DNA of 64,000 bases, taken from assembly GCA_964435305.1 (NCBI GenBank), contig CAYSZH010000002.1:11439-75438 (forward strand). The letters are read 5' to 3'. Below the pieces are notes generated by a model. It was not told the origin of the DNA. It was given only the letters and a program-made list of their open reading frames with translations, and ran no database searches. Both the position numbers and the translations under genes were made by a program. This DNA comes from Granulosicoccus sp964435305. GTDB taxonomy: Bacteria > Pseudomonadota > Gammaproteobacteria > Granulosicoccales > Granulosicoccaceae. Shown here in pieces: positions 18,318 to 27,268 of this stretch; the first letter of the stretch is position 1, and every line of letters starts with the position of its first letter.

Positions 18318-18992
18318 ATGACATTCTCAATAGTTGCGCGTTGCAACAACACAAATATGTTGGGCATGGCAATCGCTTCTTCATCTCCAGCTGTTGCAGC
18401 ACGTTGCTCTTTTGTAGAAGCAGGAATTGGTGCGGTAGCGACTCAAAATGTGACTAATCCTGCTATTGGCACATACGCACTCGCTCAACTCAGTCAGGGA
18501 AAATCGGCACCTGAGGTAATAAATCAATTACCTGGTTTCGATCAACACCTCAACTATCGACAAGTACTGATTGTTGATCGCAACGGCACCAGCGCCATTC
18601 ATTCTGGCGGTAATGCATTGGGTATCTGGGCAGAAGCAAAAGACACAAACGTCGCAGCTGGCGGTAATTTGCTTGCCAACGAGCAAGTCCCGACTGTGAT
18701 GGTAGAAGCGCTTCTTGAAAGCACCGGCCATTTAGGTGAGCGCTTACTACTAGCCATGAACGCAGGTCTTAAACAAGGCGGTGAAGCTGGCCCTATTCAT
18801 TCTGCAGGCATCAAAATTGTGGACACAGTAAGTTGGCCTATAGTTGACCTGCGTTGTGACTGGACTGAGAAATGCCCCCTGCATGAGTTACAAACGGCCT
18901 GGGCGGTATACCAACCACAAATCTCAGATTACATTAGTAGAGCGTTAGATCCTGCAATAGCACCAGGATACGGAGTCGCAGGTGACCCATGA
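18318..18992 (+). CDS. DUF1028 family protein (Ntn-hydrolase-like)
   Basis: This 224-residue protein begins MTFSIVARCNN and continues LGMAIASSSPAVAARCSFVEAG, GIGAVATQNVTNP and GGEAGPIHSAGIKIVD, all hallmarks of DUF1028. Members are predicted to be N-terminal-nucleophile-type hydrolases and are commonly found beside RidA and peptidase or amidase genes, as here. Its reaction is not established. The stop overlaps the likely GTG start of the ArgE-like gene by 11 bases, pointing to translational coupling. Confidence 0.92.
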   Translation: MTFSIVARCNNTNMLGMAIASSSPAVAARCSFVEAGIGAVATQNVTNPAIGTYALAQLSQGKSAPEVINQLPGFDQHLNYRQVLIVDRNGTSAIHSGGNALGIWAEAKDTNVAAGGNLLANEQVPTVMVEALLESTGHLGERLLLAMNAGLKQGGEAGPIHSAGIKIVDTVSWPIVDLRCDWTEKCPLHELQTAWAVYQPQISDYISRALDPAIAPGYGVAGDP

Positions 18993-20163
18993 ATTGGGCT
19001 CTACAATGAGTACCAAGGCAATTCTGGAGCGACTCATTGCATTTGATACCGTGAGCCGCCACTCCAACATGGCGCTTATTCACTATGTGCAATCACTGCT
19101 GTCCGAACATAAAATAGATTCAAAGCTGATTCCCAGCGACGATGCGAAAAAGGCCAACCTGTATGCCATGGTAGGGCCAGATAAATCTGGCGGTGTCATG
19201 CTGTCTGGCCATACCGATGTCGTACCCATTGACGGACAAAACTGGACAAAGCCGGCTTTCAAACTGACAGAAGAAAATGAGCGCTACTACGGTAGAGGCA
19301 CAACCGACATGAAAGGGTTTATTGCCAGCGCTTTGTCCATAGCCATTGAAGCGTCGCAACACAAACTGCGCTCGCCCTTACACATCGCATTGTCCTACGA
19401 TGAAGAAATTGGTTGTGTCGGCGTTCACTCCATGATTTCGATGTTACAAAATTCACCTTCTAAACCCAGCATATGCATTGTGGGTGAACCCACAAGCCTT
19501 AATGTGGCAACAGCGCATAAAGGCAAAACCGCTATTCGCGTCAAATGCACAGGCCAAGAAGGGCATTCAGCACTGGCTCCAAAAGCTCTTAATGCGATTT
19601 ATATGGCGAGCGACATTATCAGCATCATTCGGGATACACAAAACTCAATCAAACGTCGTTGCAGCAAGCAACAAATTGAGGACGTTGACTACACAACACT
19701 CCATGTTGGTAAGATCAACGCTGGAGTTGCTTTAAACATAGTGCCTAATTCCTGCATTTTTGATTTTGAAATCAGAAATGTCGCTGGGGATGATCCGAAT
19801 ACTATCCTGGACAACATAAAAAAGCGCGCAGATGAAATGTTGGCACCATTAAAATCTGAATTTAGTCAAGCCGATCTTAACTACACAATCATCAATCAGT
19901 ACCCTGGCCTCGACACACCATTGGATTCTCAGGTGGTTGAATTTGTGAAGTCACTGACCGGCGCACATAACACCACCACTGTAGCGTTCGGAACCGAAGG
20001 CGGTTTGTTTTCATCTGTCTTATCGGTTCCAACCGTTGTTTGTGGGCCAGGCTCAATGGATCAGGGGCACAAACCCGACGAATACATAGAAAAATCAGAA
20101 TTGAAGCGCTGCGATGATATGCTGGCTAAGCTTTTGCACTTTCTGCAAAAAAATAAAATTTGA
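18982..20163 (+). CDS. argE: M20 family deacylase, acetylornithine deacetylase-like
   Basis: The 393-residue enzyme shows the M20/ArgE metal-site order: LSGHTDVVP (His, Asp), the GRGTTDMKGF Asp, YDEEIGCVG (catalytic and metal Glu), GEPTSLNVATAHKG and a C-terminal GPGSMDQGHKPDEY His. The LIAFDTVS opening is typical of proteobacterial ArgE, which hydrolyses N-acetylornithine to ornithine. Position behind RidA and DUF1028 rather than with arginine genes leaves room for a related N-acyl amino acid as substrate. The GTG at 18982 has GGAG six bases upstream; the ATG at 19006 is the alternative start. Confidence 0.88.
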   Translation: MTHELGSTMSTKAILERLIAFDTVSRHSNMALIHYVQSLLSEHKIDSKLIPSDDAKKANLYAMVGPDKSGGVMLSGHTDVVPIDGQNWTKPAFKLTEENERYYGRGTTDMKGFIASALSIAIEASQHKLRSPLHIALSYDEEIGCVGVHSMISMLQNSPSKPSICIVGEPTSLNVATAHKGKTAIRVKCTGQEGHSALAPKALNAIYMASDIISIIRDTQNSIKRRCSKQQIEDVDYTTLHVGKINAGVALNIVPNSCIFDFEIRNVAGDDPNTILDNIKKRADEMLAPLKSEFSQADLNYTIINQYPGLDTPLDSQVVEFVKSLTGAHNTTTVAFGTEGGLFSSVLSVPTVVCGPGSMDQGHKPDEYIEKSELKRCDDMLAKLLHFLQKNKI

Positions 20164-20217
20164 TAGAACTCGGTTGAAATACGGGTGCTTGTCACACCCC
20201 ATTCTACATTGACAACT

Positions 20218-21405
20218 TTAAGTATCAGCCGACTTGGACACATGCTTGCCCAGATATTGCGCAAAGTCATAGTTGGGCCGTTCCAGGTGTGACAATGGAC
20301 CTGGCGATGCCAGTTTAGAGCAGAGGCCTTTATATACTTTTTCTGTGCACCCTCTATCTTCAACATTCACCTCGTCTAGCAACGTTTTTAGTGATGTAAA
20401 GTGCTGTTGTGCTTCAGCGTCGTTCACATAATCTGGCGACATACCTCCACCAAAAAGAATTTTAACTTGCCCTACTCCCTGTGGATGCAAGGAAAGGTAC
20501 CAAAAGTACCCTGGAGTGAGCGTAATTAACAAACTTGGATAAATGGCCAGTAAATAGGTTGTACGACGCCTGTCGTCCTTCATGCGCGTATTGCTTGGAT
20601 GTGCGATTGCAATTTTTAGCGAATCATCTTTTAGAATGGTATGGTAGTTAAACGCAGCGCTGCCCGGCGGGCAAACCATCTCTTCAAGTTTTGACAGGCC
20701 TCCTATCGTACCGCGATGACAAACGGGCAAGTGGTAGCTTTCCATAAAATTTTCAGCTAACACTTTCCAGTTTGTATCCCATAAATGAGTTTCGAAAAAC
20801 GTTTCTTGATACTCCGCCATGCCATAGTCATCAATTAGGGCTTCTACCTCAGCCAATTGTGTGTGAACAGACGTAGCATCAGAGTTGAGCGTTATCATAA
20901 TCCACCCCAACCACTCTTCACATCTGATTTGGGGGAGTTGCATACCTTCCTTACAGAATGATGCGTTGGCCTGCATTGCCGGCGCACCACGCAAGCTTCC
21001 ATCAAGCTCGTAAGTCCAGGCATGATAGGGACACACTATTGATCGGGTTTTACCCTTACCCTCGAGTAAAGTCGACATACGATGCAGACAAACATTCGAT
21101 TGGGCGCGCAATTGATTATCGCTGTCGCGGATCACCATAACCGGCTGCCCAGCGAGCTCTAGTGTGATGTACTCCCCAGGCTCTGTGATAGACGATGCGC
21201 GCCCTGCACAAAACCAGTCTTTTGAAAAAATGGTTTCGAGTTCGGCTTCGAGAAAATCAGCTGATGTGTACACACTGCTTGGCATCGCATGGGCTGTTTC
21301 AAAGGGTACAGAATTGGTCGCCAATAATTCTGTGATCGCCTTGCTATTGTTAAGCCCCATACCAAGCTCTGCATCGTTTGTGGTTTTTTCCAAATTAGTC
21401 GCCAC
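20218..21405 (-). CDS. Rieske non-heme iron oxygenase, alpha subunit type
   Basis: The 395-residue protein has an N-terminal Rieske [2Fe-2S] motif C-x-H-x16-C-x2-H (CLH ... CPYHAW, about residues 106-127) and, in the catalytic domain, NFMESYHLPVCH, which supplies two His ligands of the mononuclear iron. The layout resembles single-component-type alpha subunits acting on quaternary amines or small aromatics, such as choline/carnitine/betaine monooxygenases. No reductase or ferredoxin gene is adjacent, so the electron donor and substrate are open. The GTG start has GAGG only two bases before it, so the ATG at 21360 is also possible. It is convergent with the ArgE-like gene. Confidence 0.9.
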   Translation of the reverse strand: MATNLEKTTNDAELGMGLNNSKAITELLATNSVPFETAHAMPSSVYTSADFLEAELETIFSKDWFCAGRASSITEPGEYITLELAGQPVMVIRDSDNQLRAQSNVCLHRMSTLLEGKGKTRSIVCPYHAWTYELDGSLRGAPAMQANASFCKEGMQLPQIRCEEWLGWIMITLNSDATSVHTQLAEVEALIDDYGMAEYQETFFETHLWDTNWKVLAENFMESYHLPVCHRGTIGGLSKLEEMVCPPGSAAFNYHTILKDDSLKIAIAHPSNTRMKDDRRRTTYLLAIYPSLLITLTPGYFWYLSLHPQGVGQVKILFGGGMSPDYVNDAEAQQHFTSLKTLLDEVNVEDRGCTEKVYKGLCSKLASPGPLSHLERPNYDFAQYLGKHVSKSADT

Positions 21406-21468
21406 AACCTCAATGACCCTTCGCTATTTATCGTATTACTCAAGCTAACACATTTGAGGCAGAAAAAA

Positions 21469-21485
21469 GGGCGCTAAAAGCGCCC
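21469..21485 (-). terminator. terminator of the GlsB-like gene
   Basis: GGGCGCT and AGCGCCC form a 7-bp perfect stem around a 3-base loop, followed on the minus strand by six T. It lies 50 bases after the GlsB-like stop and before the Rieske gene start, so the two are separate transcripts. Confidence 0.85.
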
Positions 21486-21535
21486 CAGGGTGACTAAAAT
21501 GGTACTTATCGCTTTACATCAAAACCACACAGGCT

Positions 21536-21787
21536 TTATTTTTTGCGAACAATCCCAACAATAATCAATAATACAATAGCGCCCACTAACGCCGTTACAA
21601 ACGAGCCAATTAGTCCACCACCTGCGCTGGCTCCCAATGCACTGAACAAGACGCCCCCAATAAAAGCGCCGAGTATCCCAACAACAATGTTGGTAACAAG
21701 CGTGTTGTTTTTACCCACTACCTTACCAGCCAAAGCACCCGCGACAGCACCAATCACAATCCATACAACTAAACCAATCGGATCCAT
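21536..21787 (-). CDS. GlsB/YeaQ/YmgE family membrane protein
   Basis: This 83-residue protein is almost wholly hydrophobic, with three membrane segments and the Gly-rich family pattern WIVIGAVAGALAGKVVG, VGILGAFIGGVLFS and a C-terminal VGIVRKK. The family, called transglycosylase-associated, belongs to general stress regulons in enterobacteria; its biochemical role is unclear. A strong AAGGAG lies before the ATG, and a good terminator follows. Confidence 0.92.
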   Translation of the reverse strand: MDPIGLVVWIVIGAVAGALAGKVVGKNNTLVTNIVVGILGAFIGGVLFSALGASAGGGLIGSFVTALVGAIVLLIIVGIVRKK

Positions 21788-22023
21788 AACAACTCTCCTT
21801 TGTGAGTAAGATCAATATTAAAGAAACTGATAGAAGCAACCGTTCCCACAGCCTCTAGACATGCCCTATATGATAATCCACTCTATGCAAAGGTCCGCTA
21901 CATACTGACAATCTGTCACAAATACCGGAGCTGCACATACAATCATTAACATTCAATGGCTATTAACCAGCGTGATTACGGATGTTTTTCGATTCATTAC
22001 GATATCAAAAATGCATTCACCAA

Positions 22024-22584
22024 TCAGACAACAAATTGACGACGATAGATCGACTCCGAACTAAGCAAATAGCGATGGCATTCCTCTGGATTAAATTGCG
22101 CGACACTGCGTAGTGGCATTATGTTTGTCGTATGTGGCTCAGCTTGTCTAAATTTTTCGAGATAAGCATCACCGCATAAAAACTGCCTTCCATCTTCTGT
22201 GTTCACTCGATAGCAAGGCGTCTCTATCATACAAAGTTTTTTTGCCTGAACAATAGGGAGAAGGTAATGACTAAAAAAAGCCAGTAGTAGCATACGGGTA
22301 TGCGTACCGTCCACATCGGGATCTGGCACTATAATAATTTTGGAAAATGGGACGGCAGTGGGGTCGCAATTCTCTGCAAGGCCACACCCAAGCACCTCAA
22401 GGAGTTTGATGCATTGTTCGTTATTTGAGACGCGCCCTAAGCTTGCATCTCGAACCGAAATAAATTTTCCCCGAATCGAATATACCTGTTGTATCTGCTG
22501 ATTGATCGCCTGCTTTAGCGCATTTTCAGCAGAAATACCTTCGACAATAAAGAGTTCTTTTTTAATCAGGACAGCAATCGATTT
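22024..22584 (-). pseudogene. remnant of a type II topoisomerase B subunit (GyrB/ParE TOPRIM region)
   Basis: The minus-strand frame from 22584 to 22024 encodes about 186 residues that follow the TOPRIM end of GyrB/ParE: ELFIVEGISAENALKQAI (family ELFIVEGDSAGG), a VYSIRGK segment, PDPDVDGTHTRMLLLAFF (family TDADVDG-H-RTLLLTFF) and a closing segment like the NPEQLWETT tail. The GHKL ATPase and transducer domains are absent. No ATG, GTG or TTG occurs in frame before a GTG at 22395, inside the domain. The catalytic Glu and the DxD acidic residues are kept, but the EGDSAGG loop is changed. A gene relic is most likely; a stand-alone TOPRIM protein is the alternative. Confidence 0.65.
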
Positions 22585-22600
22585 TCAACGTGTGAACGTT

Positions 22601-23203
22601 TTAAAGCGTGAACAAAGTGACGTTGAGTAAATTGGCACTGCCGGTGACATCAGATTTAAAAAATACAAAAACCTTGACAGTGTCATTACCACCAGCCCAG
22701 GTGGTGGTCAATAAATCCCCCTCTGGAATATCTACAGATATCGGAGCTTTGCCCACTAATGTGTTCATTCTTTCGGCGATAACATCGGAAGCGTCCTGAC
22801 CATCGAGCACCAGTGAACAAGAGGTTGACTGCGCATCTTTAAAATCTGGAAATGTCTCTATGAAATCCGCTGGGGGCGCTGATTGAACCAAGCCAAGCCT
22901 GAATATGCGTTCTGATAGTCGAACATCCCATCCTTGCAATAGCTTTGGATTGTCGATGGGGCTAAACCGTTCCAGATCTTCCCCGGTCATGCTGCCCCAG
23001 GCGAACCGCAGAGCCATGTCCTGAATCTTTTTCACGTCAGGCACGGTGGTATAGCAAGTGGAGTTAAACAAGAAGACCGGATCGACTGCTTCTTCAGCGG
23101 CTCCTGCCACGCCTGCCGACGTAGAATCGGTTTGCGAAAGAGCGTTACCGCAGCTCAATACAAAGAATAAGGATACTATCAGGAATCTATACATTGCATT
23201 CAT
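22601..23203 (-). CDS. secreted protein of unknown function
   Basis: The 200-residue precursor starts MNAMYRFLIVSLFFVLSCGN and has a signal peptide probably cut after ALSQ; the Cys inside the hydrophobic region is less convincing as a lipobox. The mature part has two Cys (STCYTTVP and STSCSLVLD), which may pair, a helical centre and a beta-rich end (VKVFVFFKSD, NLLNVTLFTL). No known family is recognised. It starts two bases after the stop of the lipoprotein gene at 23206, so the two form a translationally linked pair. Confidence 0.75.
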   Translation of the reverse strand: MNAMYRFLIVSLFFVLSCGNALSQTDSTSAGVAGAAEEAVDPVFLFNSTCYTTVPDVKKIQDMALRFAWGSMTGEDLERFSPIDNPKLLQGWDVRLSERIFRLGLVQSAPPADFIETFPDFKDAQSTSCSLVLDGQDASDVIAERMNTLVGKAPISVDIPEGDLLTTTWAGGNDTVKVFVFFKSDVTGSANLLNVTLFTL

Positions 23204-23205
23204 TG

Positions 23206-24156
23206 TTATTCAACCACCTTCATACGCGTTCGAATCACCATATCACCTCGTACCTCAGCTGTATTCAAAACACGCTCATACCGGACCACCAATTTGTCTG
23301 GATAACCCTGCAACAAGGCTAAGGCATCAGGCGGCATGGAAAAATTACCGGTATCTGGAGCGATGCATCGACCAGGAAACTCTATGAAATTATCGTTTAT
23401 ATCCAAGCCGCGAAATGTAATTTGGATATAAACGTCAGGGTCCGATCCAGGGATCCATGAAAACACGGTGTTTTCGTTTAACGGTTCATCAAAATCAGGG
23501 CTCAAGCGAACCGGTACTAAGGGCTCAACTAGCGGTATCGACAAGGTTTGCGGGAAGACATCACCGAGAACGTATAGACTAGCATTCGCGGGTATTGGAC
23601 CAGGTAGTGAATTATTTTCGTATCTGATTTCGTCTGAGGATGCATCAAGGCCAATCTGTGCCCATGGCCCCTGCGGTGTATCAATTGTAAGCGCTGGTCC
23701 GCCACTCACCTGCGTGCTACTACTGGAGCCATTATCATCGTCATTACCGCTATTCATATTATCAACCGGGATTCCCGGATTCAGGCTGTCTATGTCACAA
23801 CGACCCACATCTGGGTCAGCGAATCCCAACAGATCCTCAATAACAAATTCATCATTAAGCTGGAATAAACTGACACCGGCATCGTTACTACCTAATGGCG
23901 CAGTATCACTTCGAAAAAAGAAGGCGTTAACAAACCATAACGTTCTGGTGCTCTGGGTATCAGCTCCATTTAATCCATTGACTACGACACCAGGTCTATT
24001 ATCTGAATTTTCGGCAACAATTTCGGCTCCAACAGGGTCGGGTGAATCGCTGCTGCATGCTGCGATCAATGACAAGCTAAGGATCGCCGCAGACCAAGGA
24101 ATATAAGTCGCTGTACCCGATGTACGATTTTTTCGCATGTTCATTGAGATATTCAT
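23206..24156 (-). CDS. lipoprotein, paralogue of the one at 28.6 kb
   Basis: The lipobox LIAAC follows a hydrophobic segment after a basic MRKNRTSG region; the exact Met (24156, 24144 or 24138) is unclear. The mature protein of about 280 residues is low in Lys, with a Ser/Asp/Asn-rich loop near its middle. Its second half matches the lipoprotein at 28574-29416: a Pro-rich strand (PLVEPLVPVRL), an FSWIPGSDPD-like turn, a Cys followed by D-x-G-x-F-x-(M/L)-P, and a closing R...V...GDM..R.R segment. A carbohydrate- or ligand-binding beta-sandwich is possible, but there is no direct evidence. It is followed by the 200-residue secreted protein. Confidence 0.75.
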   Translation of the reverse strand: MNISMNMRKNRTSGTATYIPWSAAILSLSLIAACSSDSPDPVGAEIVAENSDNRPGVVVNGLNGADTQSTRTLWFVNAFFFRSDTAPLGSNDAGVSLFQLNDEFVIEDLLGFADPDVGRCDIDSLNPGIPVDNMNSGNDDDNGSSSSTQVSGGPALTIDTPQGPWAQIGLDASSDEIRYENNSLPGPIPANASLYVLGDVFPQTLSIPLVEPLVPVRLSPDFDEPLNENTVFSWIPGSDPDVYIQITFRGLDINDNFIEFPGRCIAPDTGNFSMPPDALALLQGYPDKLVVRYERVLNTAEVRGDMVIRTRMKVVE

Positions 24157-24335
24157 TACCTGCACTATTATAAGCACCTTACGGATCGAATGAATACGCC
24201 TGAACCATTAATTCATGTCGCATGACCGGCTGCAGATATTTATTACCCAGTATTTTAGGATGCACGCTCTTTAAAAAGCATGCCACTCATGAGTAATCAG
24301 CAACAGTGTCCCGGCTAGACGCTTGCCAGAAACAT

Positions 24336-26633
24336 TTACGAAAAGCGTACGCGGCTAATTAAAATAGATCTCCAGATTCGATAGAAACCACTTAGCAGCA
24401 ACAAAAAGGGAAGTGCAAGAACAGCACCCGAACCGACCTGCACAAAATCTCCTGAGCTACCGGTAGTGGAAGCGTTAGCACTGTTCTCAGTCTGTACCGA
24501 GTTTTCAGCAGACGCTACGAGGTTGCTTTGGTCGCCGGCATCGGCTTGAGGTATATCCACATCGGAAAGATCAGATATCGCCGGCAGCGCAAAATTCGGC
24601 TCAGGCAAGGTTGGAGCCGCTGCTTCGTTTGAAACAACGGCACTATCAAGTTCATCTGCATCGTCAAAAGCGATTGTTGGGCTAACAACATCAGAAGCAG
24701 GTGCCTCGGTAATTTCCTGGGCAGGCGCTGTACTATCTCCAGGCGCGACGTCAGCTGGCTCAGCCGGCTCATCCGTAACAATTGGCAGTACTTGTTGAGG
24801 TTCAGAGAATTCCGCAGAAGCTTGTTCGACTATTTGATCGATCGGCGCTAACTGATTGCTTACTGATTCAGGGATGGGATCGGTGAGCCTTAGCGGAGCA
24901 ACGGGTTCCAGTATGTTAGCCGGGATGTCGCCAGGCGTATCAGAGCTACCTAGCTTAACCGAGGTACCAGGCGGCAGTGGAGATGGACCAGTAGGATCTG
25001 GTAATTCGTTAAACGCCAAGGGCTGCGCATCCATGGTCATGTATAAAGCAATGGCTGGAAAGCCTGCTGATGGGGTGCCATTCGTCGCTGGTGTGGGTGC
25101 GGCCGGCGTGATAGCGGCCCAAGGGTCTGTGCCGTAATAAACGTAGCTGTTACTCTGTCCCGAAGCGCCAATAATGACATCGTCACGTTTATCATCATTA
25201 AAATCACCGGCCCGTCGAACATACACACCAAAATAGTCTGTTGTGCCAATACCGTTAAGCCTGAATCCATTGCCACCGTCAAGATCGGACAGTGGCAAGC
25301 GTTCTGGAAAACTGCTTTCAGACCCATACACAAAATAGACTTGTCCAACGCCTTTGCGCCTGGGGTTTATGATGGTGTGCGAAGCACCAATCATGAGATC
25401 GTCAATACCGTCTCCATTAATGTCCCCTGCCCCATCAATTGATGTTCCTGCTAAATCGCCCCATATCGCTTCGTTCTCTTCTATCGGTACCACACCACCT
25501 CGGATACCGCGCAAGATAAAACCATTTTCGCCATCAAGATCTTTTTCTCTAACGTTTTTCTCACTCAGCGAACGATTGCCAAACAGCACATAGACCTCAC
25601 CAGGGTAATCCGATGGAGATCCAAAAGGCCCTTTACCAGGTGCACCAATCGCAACATCATCGTATCCATCGTGATTGATATCTCCAATACCACTGACAGA
25701 GCTACCAAGAGAATCCTGTATGTCACTGCCTATAAAAATCAAGCCATTGTTACCATCGATATCTGCCAGACTAATGGCTGCCGGGAAAGATTCCCGACGA
25801 CCATAAATCACATAGGCTTCACCAACCTCAGCCTCTCCTTCTTGTGTTTTATTTGGAGCGCCTATCAGGAAGTCATCTATCCCATCATTATTAAAATCGC
25901 CCGCATCCGCAACCGCGAATCCGCTCCGATCTTCAGTGTTTGTACCGAGCACGGCAAAACCATTATTTCCATTTAAACTAGCCGTAGAAAAATCAGCCGG
26001 GAACGCCGTTTGACGACCGTAAATGACATACGTAATTCCAACGCCTGTTAATCCGTTTGCACTTGCATTGGCATTTCCTAACAGTATGTCGTTGATTCCA
26101 TCGCCATTGATATCACCGGCAGCACTTACCGAAGTTGCAGCTGATGCAATACGAAAACCGTTACTGCCATCGAGATCATTGATATCAACAAAACGATCAA
26201 ACCCACCTGGTCGACCAAAGATCACCTGTGTCCCGTTTATAGTGCCAACGATAATGTCATCAAATTCATCTCCATTAATATCACCCAGACCTGCCAGTAC
26301 AGTCAGATTTTCTAGATCATGAAGAATTGAGAAACCACTGTTACCATCCAACTGCTGGCCATTAATCGTTCCTCGGAACCCGCTGTTGGGGCCAAAAATC
26401 ACCCGCACCGCTCCGGCCCCGGCACCTACGATAATGTCATCGATGCCATCACCATTGACATCGCCCGCCATGTCAACCGGACCACCACGATCAATAATGA
26501 GATGGTCTTCCTGATCAAAACGGAAAATTTCAACGACAGGGTCTCTGGGTTGAGCCTGCACCGCTGCGACCATTAGCTGGCCTAGCAAAAGGAAAAGCCA
26601 AAAAAGGGGTCGATAAGAAATCGCTCGCCACAT
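24336..26633 (-). CDS. secreted FG-GAP (integrin-alpha-like beta-propeller) protein with C-terminal anchor
   Basis: The 765-residue protein has a signal peptide ending AAVQAQ and seven FG-GAP repeats, each with a calcium-type loop such as GDVNGDGIDDIIVGA, GDFNNDGIDDFLIGA and GDINHDGYDDVAIGA, spaced by YVIYGR-like strands. Seven repeats suit a seven-bladed propeller. A 250-residue low-complexity region rich in Pro, Ala and acidic residues follows, then a hydrophobic segment (ALPFLLLLSGFY) and a basic end, resembling a membrane or sorting tail like that of the amine oxidase at 1467. A surface adhesion role is inferred. It has no enzymatic motif. Confidence 0.88.
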   Translation of the reverse strand: MWRAISYRPLFWLFLLLGQLMVAAVQAQPRDPVVEIFRFDQEDHLIIDRGGPVDMAGDVNGDGIDDIIVGAGAGAVRVIFGPNSGFRGTINGQQLDGNSGFSILHDLENLTVLAGLGDINGDEFDDIIVGTINGTQVIFGRPGGFDRFVDINDLDGSNGFRIASAATSVSAAGDINGDGINDILLGNANASANGLTGVGITYVIYGRQTAFPADFSTASLNGNNGFAVLGTNTEDRSGFAVADAGDFNNDGIDDFLIGAPNKTQEGEAEVGEAYVIYGRRESFPAAISLADIDGNNGLIFIGSDIQDSLGSSVSGIGDINHDGYDDVAIGAPGKGPFGSPSDYPGEVYVLFGNRSLSEKNVREKDLDGENGFILRGIRGGVVPIEENEAIWGDLAGTSIDGAGDINGDGIDDLMIGASHTIINPRRKGVGQVYFVYGSESSFPERLPLSDLDGGNGFRLNGIGTTDYFGVYVRRAGDFNDDKRDDVIIGASGQSNSYVYYGTDPWAAITPAAPTPATNGTPSAGFPAIALYMTMDAQPLAFNELPDPTGPSPLPPGTSVKLGSSDTPGDIPANILEPVAPLRLTDPIPESVSNQLAPIDQIVEQASAEFSEPQQVLPIVTDEPAEPADVAPGDSTAPAQEITEAPASDVVSPTIAFDDADELDSAVVSNEAAAPTLPEPNFALPAISDLSDVDIPQADAGDQSNLVASAENSVQTENSANASTTGSSGDFVQVGSGAVLALPFLLLLSGFYRIWRSILISRVRFS

Positions 26634-26766
26634 AGCGTTGTAAAGCCTGATAGTTTCTCGTCCTATCAGTTTACTGTGATCAGCCTCTCAGGCTGGGATT
26701 CACACCACGCTTTTCATTGCAAAAATGTATGGTTTGATTTAAATGTGCGCCAGTTTGCGCCTATCG

Positions 26767-27057
26767 CTACCGTCGAGCGCGTTTGAGCGCTTTATTGGAA
26801 CCAAAAATGAAGGTAAACGCGTTGGCGAATACAACGGGTGCCACAAGATAAAAAAACAGCAATCCGGCAAATATACGGACCACGTATTTCAAATCCCAGT
26901 ATTGATCGCTACCGGTCATTTGGGTTGTCACCAATGCGAGAAGAAGGTAAAAAACGCCAGCCAGCATGCCGCACACCAGGGATCCACCAATAATATTCCA
27001 GATATGGCCTATCACTCCCTGCGTGGATGCTCTACTTACTCTCTCAGCCGATCTCAT
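26767..27057 (-). CDS. small membrane protein with two or three helices
   Basis: The 96-residue protein has hydrophobic segments at about 20-45 (HIWNIIGGSLVCGMLAGVFY) and 62-85, and a basic tail KALKRARR. AGGAAGG lies five bases before the ATG, a strong ribosome site. I recognise no family. It stands alone between the FG-GAP and ADP-ribosylglycohydrolase genes. Confidence 0.75.
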   Translation of the reverse strand: MRSAERVSRASTQGVIGHIWNIIGGSLVCGMLAGVFYLLLALVTTQMTGSDQYWDLKYVVRIFAGLLFFYLVAPVVFANAFTFIFGSNKALKRARR

Positions 27058-27268
27058 ATCTGCCTTCCTATCAAGTCCTTTTCAACATAATCGTTAGCGG
27101 TACACGGCTTAGCCAGATTGACTTAAGAATATAAAGGGCTGCCAACAGACTCGCATAAAAAAACTGTCAGTATGCGCTGCACAGCACTTATACGGCAGGA
27201 GCTTGTTCCCAGTTCCGCGCATATCAACCGTGTTAGCGTTTAACAGCAGCAGACGCGTATCCATTCCA

